A DNA stretch of 44,167 nucleotides from CAIQJJ01 sp964606085. Lineage in GTDB: Bacteria; Chloroflexota; Anaerolineae; Anaerolineales; UBA4823. The stretch covers positions 1 through 44,167 of the forward strand of contig CAZSFD010000043.1 of the NCBI GenBank assembly GCA_964606085.1, given 5' to 3'. Under the pieces are notes generated by a model. It made no database searches. It was not told the origin of the DNA and saw only the letters and a program-made list of their open reading frames with translations. The translations under genes and the position numbers were made by a program. Shown here one piece after another: positions 15,330 through 24,025 of the stretch; the stretch's first letter is position 1; every line of letters begins with the position of its first letter.

Positions 15330-16847
15330 TCATGCTTCTACATGAACGCGGTTTCTACCGCTTTGCTTGGCGGTATACATGGCCTGATCGGCCTGTTCCA
15401 GCAGCGCATCGAGGTTGGGCACGTTGGCTTCGGCTTTCACGACGCCGATGCTGACGGTCAATTGCAGCGCAAACTGCTCGGCAATGATCGGCAGTTCGCG
15501 CACCGTATGCACGATGCGCTCTGCCACGCTCAAGGCCGTATACAGGTCGGTTTCGGGCAGCAGCACGGTAAACTCGTCGCCGCCAAACCGCCCGATGATG
15601 TCCACTTCGCGCAAGCTGCTCACCAGCCGCTTGGCAACCGCCCGGATGACCTGATCGCCCACTTTGTGGCCGTAGTTGTCGTTGACCTGTTTGAAGTAAT
15701 CTGCGTCTACCATCATCGCCGAAAGCGGGTGTCCGAAGCGGCGCTGGCGTTCTAACTCGCGGCGGCCCAGTTCCTCGAAGCCGCGGCGGTTGTATAACCC
15801 GGTGAGGGCATCGGTGATGGCTAATTTTTGCACTTCGCCGTGCAACTGAGCGTTATAAATGGCGGTGGTGGCGGTGGCCGCAAAGCTGACCAGCAGGTGC
15901 AGATCGTTTTCGTCGAAAGCGGTCGCCCGTGAGGCTTCCAGCGAGAGCGCGCCCAAAACCTGGCTGTTGGGGTGGATCAAGGGGGCGATAATCACCGATT
16001 GAATGGCGCGAATTTCAGAAATATTGCCGTTATAACGCAGCGCCGGTTCGCGCTGCACATCGCGAATGAGTAAGGGTTTGCGGCCTTGCACAGCTTTGGC
16101 CACATACCCGCCGCTTTCCAGGTTGTTGACTTTTTGGATGCGTGAGTCTGCATAGCCGATGGCGGCGCGCATTTGCAATTGGCCGGTATCGCGGGCGATC
16201 AGATGCACCATGCCCTTTTCGGCTGCCGGAATGGCATGGGTGGCGGCATCCAAAATTTGCCCTAACAGACCCTGCAGATCGAGCGTGGAGAGCAGGGCGG
16301 TGGTGGCCTGGTGCAGCGCCAGTAATTCACGTTCACGCCGGGCCGCCGCGGCTTGCGCTTTTTGTCGCTCATTCAACTCGATTTGTAACTGCTGGTTGGC
16401 CGAGGCCAGTTGTTCGGTGATCTGCGGTACACCGACGACCTCCGGCTGGTTGACATTGCGCAACAACCAGCGCAATCCCTGGAGGCTGCCATTTTCCAGG
16501 ATGATGTGTACCGAAGCCAGCACCAGCGTATTTTCACCATGCTGCTGGCGCAGTTGCAGAAAACCCTCCGTCACGGTTTGTTGCTGCAAGGCGGTTTCAC
16601 GCAGCAGTTCAATTTGCTGCCCCCCGCCAGCCACCACGAACGAGGCCAAAGCACGCCCAACCAGGCGATGTGCCGCCGTGTGCAAAAGCACCCCCACACC
16701 ATGATCGGCCTGTTGGATCGTGCCCCTTAAATCGGTGACCAGGTATCCCCCCGTCAACGTAATAATTTCGCTCGTACCAGCATTTGGGGATGGCTGAACG
16801 GGTGTCCCCAGATTCTGCGGTATCCCCATGCCATTCTTTTCATCCAT
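15330..16847 (-). CDS. Diguanylate cyclase with PAS-like, GAF and GGDEF domains
   Basis: A 505-residue cytoplasmic sensor that should make cyclic di-GMP from two GTP. Residues 28-140 resemble a PAS domain, 145-180 form a coiled coil, 180-335 a GAF domain and 340-505 the GGDEF domain. The catalytic motif GGDEF is intact (422-426), the metal/substrate segment DADYFKQVNDNYGH (381-394) is canonical, and the product-inhibition I-site RxxD is present (R413-D416). No membrane helices are seen. The gene is transcribed alone towards the terminator at 15278-15325. The ATG at 16847 has only a weak GAGGCG upstream; M7 is an alternative. The ligand of the sensory domains is unknown. Confidence 0.9.
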   Translation of the reverse strand: MDEKNGMGIPQNLGTPVQPSPNAGTSEIITLTGGYLVTDLRGTIQQADHGVGVLLHTAAHRLVGRALASFVVAGGGQQIELLRETALQQQTVTEGFLQLRQQHGENTLVLASVHIILENGSLQGLRWLLRNVNQPEVVGVPQITEQLASANQQLQIELNERQKAQAAAARRERELLALHQATTALLSTLDLQGLLGQILDAATHAIPAAEKGMVHLIARDTGQLQMRAAIGYADSRIQKVNNLESGGYVAKAVQGRKPLLIRDVQREPALRYNGNISEIRAIQSVIIAPLIHPNSQVLGALSLEASRATAFDENDLHLLVSFAATATTAIYNAQLHGEVQKLAITDALTGLYNRRGFEELGRRELERQRRFGHPLSAMMVDADYFKQVNDNYGHKVGDQVIRAVAKRLVSSLREVDIIGRFGGDEFTVLLPETDLYTALSVAERIVHTVRELPIIAEQFALQLTVSIGVVKAEANVPNLDALLEQADQAMYTAKQSGRNRVHVEA

Positions 16848-16999
16848 TGTAGCGCCTCATCCACGCAACCGACCTGTTAGCTCAATTGCGAACGTTATCC
16901 TGTTTTTACCTTAGCCCGCCAGGAGGCTAGTACAATCATTCAGTTCTATCACGGATGTTTTTTTCTGCAAGTAAAATGAAAATGAATCATCCCGGCATT

Positions 17000-17039
17000 A
17001 AAAACTCCTCACCCCCAACAAGAGCAGGTGGATGAGGAG
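17000..17039 (-). terminator. Minus-strand intrinsic terminator
   Basis: On the minus strand CTCCTCA (17039-17033) pairs with TGAGGAG (17011-17005), followed by TTTTT (17004-17000). It lies just after the 17079-17624 gene. Confidence 0.65.
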
Positions 17040-17078
17040 CCGTAGTGTTCGATGCTCAATCACTGATGCGCGATTTCG

Positions 17079-17624
17079 TTAGCTGGTTTTCAGGCCCAAA
17101 CAACAATGCGCCGGGCGGATCAGGGCGAACGGCACCCGGATCACACCCATGTTGGTCAACGCCGGGTTCGAGATTTCGACATCATAAAAGGACACGAAGG
17201 TGCTGCGGTTGACCTCCATGTTCTTGCCTAAATCTACATGCGTGGCCATGCGCATGTGTCCGAACATCCGAAATGCGCCGAGCAGCGCCGTGACCGGTTC
17301 CATTTTGCGGTTTTGTTCCGATTCGTCGTAATCTACCGGGTCTTTGGCGGGGGGTTGCATGTGGAAGGCGCTGATCTGTGCGGTGGGGATCAGCATCTCG
17401 TTGAACGATGCTGACGCCGGCGCGCCAGACCCAAAAATAAGCACCTGGGCATTCATCAGGTGAACATATTCGGGCATGGCGGCTGTGCGCAGCCAGGTGC
17501 TTACCCGCATCGTCTCTTTGGTGATTGCCTCGCCGCGGGCCAGCATATTCGAGGTATAGACAAAAACGGGGGTTAGCTTTTCATCTCGTTCGAGTGGATA
17601 AGCTTTGGCAAACTTTTCGTTCAT
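17079..17624 (-). CDS. Hypothetical protein, 181 residues
   Basis: Not recognised. The product is soluble, without signal peptide or membrane helices, and moderately Met-rich. Features include TPVFVYTSNMLARGEA near the start, VHLMNAQVLIFG in the middle and a C-terminal VIRVPFALIRPAHCC. It begins with an excellent AGGAGG eight bases upstream of ATG 17624 and ends before its own terminator, so it is probably a genuine monocistronic gene. It diverges from the nucleoside phosphorylase gene across about 95 bp, which contains a TATAAT-like box (17667-17672). No function is proposed. Confidence 0.65.
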   Translation of the reverse strand: MNEKFAKAYPLERDEKLTPVFVYTSNMLARGEAITKETMRVSTWLRTAAMPEYVHLMNAQVLIFGSGAPASASFNEMLIPTAQISAFHMQPPAKDPVDYDESEQNRKMEPVTALLGAFRMFGHMRMATHVDLGKNMEVNRSTFVSFYDVEISNPALTNMGVIRVPFALIRPAHCCLGLKTS

Positions 17625-17719
17625 GGCAGCGCCTCCTGGGTTTGATTGAATGCCTTGTTTCCTGATTATAATCCAGAACGATCACAGACGCACCCGCCCC
17701 TCATTCAGGAAGGACTTTT

Positions 17720-19042
17720 ATGCACGCGTTGGATATCATCTCCAAAAAACGAGACCGTGTTGAACTGACCCAATCGGAAATAGAAGACTTCATCAACGGC
17801 TTTAACCGGGGCGAAATTCCCGATTATCAGGCCGCGGCCTGGGCTATGGCCGTGCTGCTCAACGGCATGACGGCTCGCGAAACCACCTGGCTCACCCTGG
17901 CCCTGGCCCACTCGGGCGAGATGCTCGATTTGAGCCGTGTTGCGCCGCTGGTGGTGGATAAGCATTCCACCGGCGGCGTGGGCGATAAGGTGACGCTGGT
18001 GGCGGCCCCATTGGTGGCAGCCTGCGGCCTGGCCGTGGGGAAAATGTCGGGCCGCGGGTTGGGCTTTTCGGGTGGGACGGTAGACAAGCTGGAATCAATC
18101 CCCGGTTTTCGCGCCGACCTGACCACCCAGGCGTTTTTGCAGCAACTGGGCGAGATCGGCCTGGTGATCACCGGCCAATCGGCTGACCTGGCGCCTGCCG
18201 ATGGCAAGCTGTATGCCCTGCGCGATGTCAGCGGCACGGTGCCTTCGCTGCCGCTGATCGCCTCCTCGGTGATGAGCAAGAAGATCGCTGCGGGGGCGCA
18301 TGCCATGGTGCTGGATGTGAAATGTGGCCTGGGCGCGTTTATGAAGTCGTTAGACGATGCCCGCCAACTGGCCGAGCGCATGGTGGCTATCGCTCACCTG
18401 GCCGGGCGCAAAGCCGTGGCGCTGATCTCTGATATGAACCAGCCGCTTGGCGTGGCCGTGGGCAATGCGCTGGAACTGCAAGAAGCCCTGGCCCTGCTCA
18501 ACCCCGCCCTGCCCCAGGAAAACGTCGGCGCTGACCTCCGCGAACACTGCCTGGTGGTGGCCGCCCACATGCTCGTGCTGGGCCAAAAGGCCCCCGACCT
18601 GCCAGCCGCCCGCGCCCTGGCCGAAGAGACCCTGGCCTCAGGGCGGGCCTGGCAGCACTTTCGCCGCTTCGTCCAGGCGCAGGGCGGCGACCTGGCTGTG
18701 CTGGATGACCCCTCCCGTCTGCCAGCCGCCCCCATCGTCGAAACCGTGGCCGCTGCGCAGACCGGCTACCTGGCGCAAATCCACGCCCAAACCGTGGGCG
18801 AGACCTCGGTGCTGCTGGGTGCCGGCCGCTCCCGCAAAGGCGAGGCCATTGACCATGCCGTGGGCATCCTGATCCACCGTAAGGTGGGCGATTTTGTCGC
18901 CGCCGGTCAGCCGTTGTTCACCATCCACGCCAACAACGCACAACGCCTGGCGGAAGCCCGTCAGGCGTTGTTAGAAGCGCATCAATGGAGCGCTGCGCCA
19001 GTGGCGGCGCTGCCCCTGTTTTACGAAGTGGTGGGCGGTTAG
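17720..19042 (+). CDS. pdp: Pyrimidine-nucleoside phosphorylase / thymidine phosphorylase
   Basis: A 440-residue cytoplasmic enzyme that phosphorolyses thymidine or uridine to the free base and (deoxy)ribose 1-phosphate. The N-terminal helical domain is followed by the phosphate-binding KHSTGGVGDK (81-90) and the family signature GRGLGFSGGTVDKLESIPGF (111-130). The substrate region ALRDVSGTVPSLPLIASS continues into SKKIAAG, with the conserved Arg, Ser and Lys present. The glycine-rich C-terminal domain, with AGRSRKGEAIDH, is complete. AGGAAGG precedes the ATG. Whether it favours thymidine (DeoA) or is broad (Pdp) cannot be read reliably. Its stop overlaps the opposing ThuA-like gene's stop. 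Confidence 0.93.
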   Translation: MHALDIISKKRDRVELTQSEIEDFINGFNRGEIPDYQAAAWAMAVLLNGMTARETTWLTLALAHSGEMLDLSRVAPLVVDKHSTGGVGDKVTLVAAPLVAACGLAVGKMSGRGLGFSGGTVDKLESIPGFRADLTTQAFLQQLGEIGLVITGQSADLAPADGKLYALRDVSGTVPSLPLIASSVMSKKIAAGAHAMVLDVKCGLGAFMKSLDDARQLAERMVAIAHLAGRKAVALISDMNQPLGVAVGNALELQEALALLNPALPQENVGADLREHCLVVAAHMLVLGQKAPDLPAARALAEETLASGRAWQHFRRFVQAQGGDLAVLDDPSRLPAAPIVETVAAAQTGYLAQIHAQTVGETSVLLGAGRSRKGEAIDHAVGILIHRKVGDFVAAGQPLFTIHANNAQRLAEARQALLEAHQWSAAPVAALPLFYEVVGG

Positions 19043-19695
19043 CGCGCCAAAAGCCACTGCAACGATTGGATCACCAACTGGCGGTAGGGGGCCAGCCGCC
19101 ACACGCCTTCATCGTGGCCCATGGCAATATGCGCCACGCGGCCCTGGCCTTCCAGCCGGCTCCACACCATCGGGTAGGCAATCCCGCGATCCATCGCCAC
19201 CATGTGAACCTGCACATCGGGTTCGGCGCGCTCGCAGTAGAATTCGTCGTGGACGCTGAAGGCTTCGATGCCCTGGGTGATGGGATGCTCGCCATAGACC
19301 GGGTACACCGGGAAACTGAAGGCCGGCGGATGCTGGATAAATGCGCCCCCCACCAGATGGCGGAAGATGGCGCTGGTGGCCGCCGATACGGTGGCGGCGT
19401 GCAAGGCCAGCAGCGCCCCGCCGCGCGCCAGCCATGCGGCCAAATAGACGGCCTCCGCATCGGTCAGCAATGCGGCCGCGGGTGAGCCATCTTCCTGGGT
19501 GGGCGAGAAGCAGGTGTACAGGATGACCAGGTCGTAGCTGCCTTCGCCCAGGTGGGTGAGGGCGGTGGGATTGTAACTGCCATCTACGCGGTGGCCGTAT
19601 TCGTGCAGCAGGGGGGTGAGCCAGTTGGCGAAGCCGTCGAAATTGTGCCAGGTGCCGCCGAGTAAGAGCAGGGTGTGGGGAGAAAGTGCGCTCAT
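19039..19695 (-). CDS. ThuA-like (class I glutamine amidotransferase-like fold) protein
   Basis: A 218-residue protein of the ThuA/DUF1037 type: LLLLGGTWHNFDGFANWL at the start, YDLVILYTCFSP, the ARGGALLALHAAT nucleophile-elbow-like turn, and a C-terminal HDEFYCERAEPDV with a WSRLEGQGRVAHIAMGHD block. ThuA proteins are linked to sugar (trehalose-type) utilisation and have an amidotransferase-like fold, but the reaction is not established. The ATG overlaps the stop of the upstream metalloprotease gene (ATGA), so the two are co-translated. The stop TAA overlaps the converging pdp stop TAG within the four bases TTAG. Confidence 0.8.
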   Translation of the reverse strand: MSALSPHTLLLLGGTWHNFDGFANWLTPLLHEYGHRVDGSYNPTALTHLGEGSYDLVILYTCFSPTQEDGSPAAALLTDAEAVYLAAWLARGGALLALHAATVSAATSAIFRHLVGGAFIQHPPAFSFPVYPVYGEHPITQGIEAFSVHDEFYCERAEPDVQVHMVAMDRGIAYPMVWSRLEGQGRVAHIAMGHDEGVWRLAPYRQLVIQSLQWLLAR

Positions 19696-21854
19696 GGTTG
19701 GATTTCGTATTGGTAGGCCGCTTTTTGGCGGGTGTAGGGTGTGGTGCCGCTGACGACCAGTGTGACCGATTGGACGCTGCCGCCCAGCGCAAGGGGGATG
19801 TCGGCGGCGAGGGTTTCGTCGAGGGTGAGGTAGGTGACGGTGGTCTGGCTGCCGTGTTCGATCAGCGCCAGGCGGAAGGTTTGCGGCAGGATGTTGGTGA
19901 CGCGGGCGAAGCCGGCAGCTTGCCAGCCGCCGCTATTGGCCTCGAAGTCGCTGGCATAGCCGATTTCGGCGATGGCGATGTCATCGAGCAGCAGCCCCTC
20001 GCCGTTGACGGCGGCATCGGTGATGTACTCGAAGCGCAGCCACACCTGCTGCCCGGCGAACTGCGAAATATCCACCTGTTCTTGCACCCAGCGGGCCTGA
20101 CTGCCCCCGCCCGACATCCCATTGTAGCCGCAGCCATAGCTGTTGCCGGACGGATCGAGCGTGGTGCAGGTGGGGGTCTCTAAAATCTGCCACGTCTGGC
20201 CGTCGGTGGAGGCCAGCAGGTAGGCGTAGTCGTAATCTTCTTCCAGGTCGTGCCACATCCAATAGGAGAGCGTCAGCGGGCCGCTTACGGCAGAGAAGTC
20301 GAACTGCTGGGTGAGCGTCATATCCGATTCGTCGCCTTTGTTCGACCAGAAGGCATAATCGCCAGAATGGGCGCCTTCGGGCAGCAGGTTGGTCTGCACA
20401 GAACCCTCGAAGTGCAGGGTGTATTCGCCGGTGCAGTCAATGTGGATGTAATCTACGCCAAACTGGTGAACGTCGCGCACACGCTGGTTGCTGGGGCAGG
20501 TGGAAATGGTTTCGGTGGCGTCGGCTTTGTAGGCATCGGGGTAGTTGGCGTAGGCGTAGCGGCCATCGGCCACCGAGTTATTTTGCAGATAGTTGGCAAT
20601 CGTCCAGTCGAGGAAAACATCATCGGCAGAAATAGGTTGGCCGGTCAGGTTGTCTACCGCACCGATTTCATCCAGCACTACATCCACACTTTCCATGCCG
20701 TTGGCGGGTTCGGCCACCAGTTGTTGGGTGGCGGCTTTGCCAAAGCGGTTGAGGAAGTAGTTGGTGAAGAGGAAGCCGGCTCCGTAGTTGGGCAGCGTGT
20801 CTGATGAATCGGTGGGCCAGTTGGTCAGTTGGCGGTCGGGGTCCGTGATGTAGTTGTAATCAAAGTAGACGGGGTAATCGAGCAGGAACTCGGCCAGCAC
20901 TGAGAAGCCCTCATTCATCCAACTGGTTTCGTTGCGGTCGCCATACCAGTGGATCATGTGCTGGAACTCGTGGGCGAGCGTACTGGCGGTATCGGGGTCG
21001 CCCAAATCCATGTTGTCGGCGTTGATCATGAAGGTTTCGTGGGCGTTGGAGTATTCGTGGGCTTCGGGCGGGTAGGAATCGGCGGCTGAAAAGTAGCCCG
21101 CCAGCGAGTAGCCCAGTCCGCCGGCGTAGATGATGTAGAGGTGCGGGTCGCCATCTACGCCGGGCGTCCACTCGCTGCCAAAAAACTGGCGATTGGTGGG
21201 GTAGGTTTCGTTCTCAAAGGTTTCGGCCAGGTCGCGCAGGTCGTCCTCGTTGTATTCGACGTCGTCTTCAATCCAGAAGTAGGTGTGGTCGGTTTCGTAG
21301 CGTAAAATGGCAGTGATACGGAAGGTGTTGTTGCTATCTACATTGGTCACCCAGAAATCGCGCCCGTCACCGACATCGAAGGCGGGGGCGGGTTCGACGG
21401 TGGGCGAAAGCTGACCCTTGCCGCCGAGCCGCTCGGCCAGTTCGAGCAGGTCGTTGGTGGGGACGATCACTTCGTTGAGCGTGCGGATGGTTTCATCCGA
21501 GACGCCCGCCCAGCCGTAGGTGGCGGGTGTGGGCGATTGGACGCCTTGCAGTTGGTTTTCGACGGTTGGCGGCGGGGTTACCGCGGCGATGGTGGGGATC
21601 AGCTTGCCTTCGGCGGTGGGCTGGTCAGACTGCTGCGGCGTGGCCGAGGCCAACGGGCGGGGTGTGGGCGGCAGCGTCGGGCGGATCACCAGCGGCGTGG
21701 CAGCCAGGGTGGCCGGGCGCAAGACGACGGGTGTGGCGCTGGTATCGGCAAGGGTATAAGCCGCCAGGCCGCCAAACCCAACCAGGCACAGGCAGCATAC
21801 GCATAGGGTGAAAATGGCAACCAGGCTGCAAGTAATGATCCAAAATGCTTTCAT
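19692..21854 (-). CDS. Membrane-anchored zinc metalloprotease, immune-inhibitor-A (M6)-like
   Basis: A 720-residue surface protease. An N-terminal hydrophobic segment with four Cys (residues 4-34) acts as anchor or lipoprotein-like signal, followed by a Thr/Pro-rich spacer to about 110. The catalytic region holds HEFQH (295-299), a zinc-binding HExxH, and NEGFSVLAEFLL with E315 as the probable third ligand, as in M6/gluzincin-like families. The C-terminal part (about 500-650) has a jelly-roll that includes LSYWMWHDLEEDYDYAYL and WLRFEYITDAAVNGEGLLLDDI, the arrangement seen after the protease domain in immune inhibitor A. The substrate is unknown. It is translationally coupled to the downstream ThuA-like gene. 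Confidence 0.82.
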   Translation of the reverse strand: MKAFWIITCSLVAIFTLCVCCLCLVGFGGLAAYTLADTSATPVVLRPATLAATPLVIRPTLPPTPRPLASATPQQSDQPTAEGKLIPTIAAVTPPPTVENQLQGVQSPTPATYGWAGVSDETIRTLNEVIVPTNDLLELAERLGGKGQLSPTVEPAPAFDVGDGRDFWVTNVDSNNTFRITAILRYETDHTYFWIEDDVEYNEDDLRDLAETFENETYPTNRQFFGSEWTPGVDGDPHLYIIYAGGLGYSLAGYFSAADSYPPEAHEYSNAHETFMINADNMDLGDPDTASTLAHEFQHMIHWYGDRNETSWMNEGFSVLAEFLLDYPVYFDYNYITDPDRQLTNWPTDSSDTLPNYGAGFLFTNYFLNRFGKAATQQLVAEPANGMESVDVVLDEIGAVDNLTGQPISADDVFLDWTIANYLQNNSVADGRYAYANYPDAYKADATETISTCPSNQRVRDVHQFGVDYIHIDCTGEYTLHFEGSVQTNLLPEGAHSGDYAFWSNKGDESDMTLTQQFDFSAVSGPLTLSYWMWHDLEEDYDYAYLLASTDGQTWQILETPTCTTLDPSGNSYGCGYNGMSGGGSQARWVQEQVDISQFAGQQVWLRFEYITDAAVNGEGLLLDDIAIAEIGYASDFEANSGGWQAAGFARVTNILPQTFRLALIEHGSQTTVTYLTLDETLAADIPLALGGSVQSVTLVVSGTTPYTRQKAAYQYEIQP

Positions 21855-21863
21855 ATTGATTTA

Positions 21864-22910
21864 CTAACCCAACAAATAGGCCATCACCCATTGCGTCGTG
21901 GCGATCAGCGCTTCGAGGTGGGTGCGTTCGTAGTTGTGCGAGGCGTCTACGCCAGGGCCGATCAGCGCTACGGCTGCATCGCCGCCAGCGTGCCAGAAGG
22001 CCTCGCCATCGGAGCCGTAGTAGGGGTAAATATCCACCACGTAGGGGATGGCGTTTTGGTCAGCCAGCGCCCGCAGATGTTGGCTGAGGCCGTGGTGGTA
22101 GGGCCCGCCGGAATCTTTCACGCACAGCGTGGCGTGAAATTCGTTGGAGGTCTGCCCGTCGCCAATGGCGGCCATATCTACGGAAACCAGTTCGGCCACT
22201 TCAGGCGGGATGCCCGCCGCCGCGCCGTGGCCCACTTCTTCGTAGTTGCTGATGTGCAGGTAGGTGGTTTGCGCCGGCTGCAAACCGGCCTCGCTGAGGG
22301 CTTTGACAGCCGCCACCAGGCAGGCCACGCAGGCTTTGTCGTCGAGGTGACGCGAGCGGATGAAGCCGTTGGTCACTTCGACGCGCGGGTCGAATGCGAC
22401 GAAATCGCCCACTTCGATGCCCAGGTCGCGGGTTTGCTCTTCGCTGGTGGTACGGGCATCCAGGCGCACTTCGAGGGTCTGGTTGTTGCGTTCGCCTTTG
22501 CTCACCTCGCCGCCGTAGACGTGGGTGGAGGCCTTTTCATACAAAATCGAGCCGCGCACGGTGCGTCCGTCGTTGGTGAAGACCGTGCAGCCCTCGCCTT
22601 CCACGGCGTTCCAGGCGAAGCCGCCGATGTTGGCTAACTTGAGCCGCCCGCCGGGCTTGATCTCTTTGACCATCGCGCCGAGCGTATCCACATGGGCGGT
22701 CAGGGCGCGCGGGGCGGTGCTGACCTGGCCCGGCCACTGCGCCACCAATGCGCCCTTGCGGGTGTGGCTGAGCTTGAGCGCCGGGAACTGCGCCAGGGCC
22801 TGTTCGGTATAGGCGATGGCTTTGTGGGCGAAACCGGTGGGGCTGGGGGTGTTGAGCAGGCCGGTGAGAAAGTTGATGAGGTAATCGGTTGGGATCGGGG
22901 GCAGCGCCAT
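21864..22910 (-). CDS. M42-family metallo-aminopeptidase
   Basis: A 348-residue cytoplasmic aminopeptidase of the M42 (glutamyl aminopeptidase/endoglucanase-annotated) family. Di-metal ligands are visible: H73 and D75 (HVDTLG), D190 (RHLDDK), E224/E225 (NYEEVGHGAA), an Asp in VSVDMAA, and a late His in GVDASHNYERTH. The intervening 85-180 segment with VHGS-like RGSILYEKASTHVY matches the dimerisation domain. AAGGAG lies eight bases before the ATG. It ends ten bases before the metalloprotease start, so the peptidases and the ThuA-like protein may form one transcript. Such enzymes finish degradation of short peptides. Confidence 0.88.
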   Translation of the reverse strand: MALPPIPTDYLINFLTGLLNTPSPTGFAHKAIAYTEQALAQFPALKLSHTRKGALVAQWPGQVSTAPRALTAHVDTLGAMVKEIKPGGRLKLANIGGFAWNAVEGEGCTVFTNDGRTVRGSILYEKASTHVYGGEVSKGERNNQTLEVRLDARTTSEEQTRDLGIEVGDFVAFDPRVEVTNGFIRSRHLDDKACVACLVAAVKALSEAGLQPAQTTYLHISNYEEVGHGAAAGIPPEVAELVSVDMAAIGDGQTSNEFHATLCVKDSGGPYHHGLSQHLRALADQNAIPYVVDIYPYYGSDGEAFWHAGGDAAVALIGPGVDASHNYERTHLEALIATTQWVMAYLLG

Positions 22911-23018
22911 AGGATCACTCCTTAAACGACAAAAGAAGATGTGAATTGGCGAAATTATACCCGTACTTAATTGGGGGATGGGTGAGAGGACGGTGAGCTA
23001 TCGAAACTGAATGCCTGC

Positions 23019-23756
23019 TTAACCCTGGTGCGACCAGCGTCCGCGCTCATCCAGGCTGAGTTGGTTGCCCTCCTCATCCCAGCGCAGGATGCGCCCGGCC
23101 TGGACGATCAGGGCGGCGCGTGTGCGGGCGATTTTTTCGTCGGTGGCGCTGTCGGCCAGGCCCCAGGCGGCGTAGATTTGCCCGTTGGCGCGGCTGATGG
23201 TGCGTTTGTCGCGGAAGCCCATGCGGGCGGCGATCTGTTCGTTGGTGAGGCCCTGCGCCAACAGGCGGGCCACCGATTGCTCGGCGGGTTCGAGCAAGGC
23301 CATGGGGTCGTTTTCGTCTTTCTGGCGCACCTCGTGGACGCGCGCTTCGATTTCGGGGTCAATGAAACTGCGTCCGGCCATGGCGTCGCGCAGCAGCGGC
23401 AGGATCATCTGCGGCAGCAGGTAATTCGATTTGCGCACGTAAGCGTAGTGGCTGAGAATGCCCGAATGGCGGAAGTCGCGGTAGTAGCTGTCGTCATCTT
23501 GAATGGAGTAAAACACCACCGGCAGGCGTGGAAACTCCCTTCGAATGGCTACCGCCGCCTGGATGCCGTTCATCTTCCCGGCGAGCTGCACATCCATCAA
23601 AATAGCATCGGGCAGCGCCGCTGAAGCGAGACACCAGGCCAGGGCATCTTCGCCGCGTTCGCAGTCGAACAGCACCGACACACCCGGCAGGGCTTCGAGT
23701 CCGCTTTTGAGGGCGGGGCGCAGGTTGGGGTTGTCTTCGACGAGGAGGAGGTTCAT
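23019..23756 (-). CDS. Orphan two-component response regulator with LuxR-like HTH
   Basis: A 245-residue regulator. The receiver domain has the acidic pair E7-D8, phospho-acceptor D55 (ILMDVQL) and K109 (YVRKSN). The C-terminal half contains LEPAEQSVARLLAQGLTNEQIA, a LuxR/NarL-type recognition region, though extended by extra helices. I chose ATG 23756 because the receiver fold starts there (MNLLLVEDN); the longer open frame adds only low-complexity sequence. The upstream bases are CCCC-rich without a clear binding site. No histidine kinase is adjacent. A heptamer repeat lies in the promoter region. Confidence 0.82.
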   Translation of the reverse strand: MNLLLVEDNPNLRPALKSGLEALPGVSVLFDCERGEDALAWCLASAALPDAILMDVQLAGKMNGIQAAVAIRREFPRLPVVFYSIQDDDSYYRDFRHSGILSHYAYVRKSNYLLPQMILPLLRDAMAGRSFIDPEIEARVHEVRQKDENDPMALLEPAEQSVARLLAQGLTNEQIAARMGFRDKRTISRANGQIYAAWGLADSATDEKIARTRAALIVQAGRILRWDEEGNQLSLDERGRWSHQG

Positions 23757-23812
23757 GGGGGCGGGGGGGGAGTTAAGGGGCAGGGGAGCGAGGGAGCAGG
23801 GGGAGAGGCGAT

Positions 23813-23875
23813 GACTTGCTACTTGCCATCTGCCACATGCCACATGCCACATGCTACCTGCCACCTGCTACTTTT
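23813..23875. repeat. Tandem 7-bp degenerate repeat (YAYNTGC)
   Basis: About eight heptamers in strict phase: ACTTGC, TACTTGC, CATCTGC, three CACATGC, TACCTGC, CACCTGC, then TACTTTT. It lies between the response-regulator start and the divergent DUF4173 gene. The phase and degeneracy suggest slippage expansion. The unit is too short, and lacks spacers, for CRISPR. Confidence 0.8.
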
Positions 23876-24025
23876 GACGATGATACGCCATTCCTCCCGC
23901 GCCCGTCAAGCACTCAGGTGCTTAAAGCCGCGCGCGTAGACGGTGGCATTGACCCTGGCGAAACACTACAATAAACAAAATCCACGTCATCCCCTCGCAC
24001 CCTCTCACCCTCTCAGGAACTTCCC

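Noticed and set aside
23813..23875. CRISPR-like repeat array
   Set aside because: The units are 7 bp, directly adjacent and without spacers; no cas genes are present.
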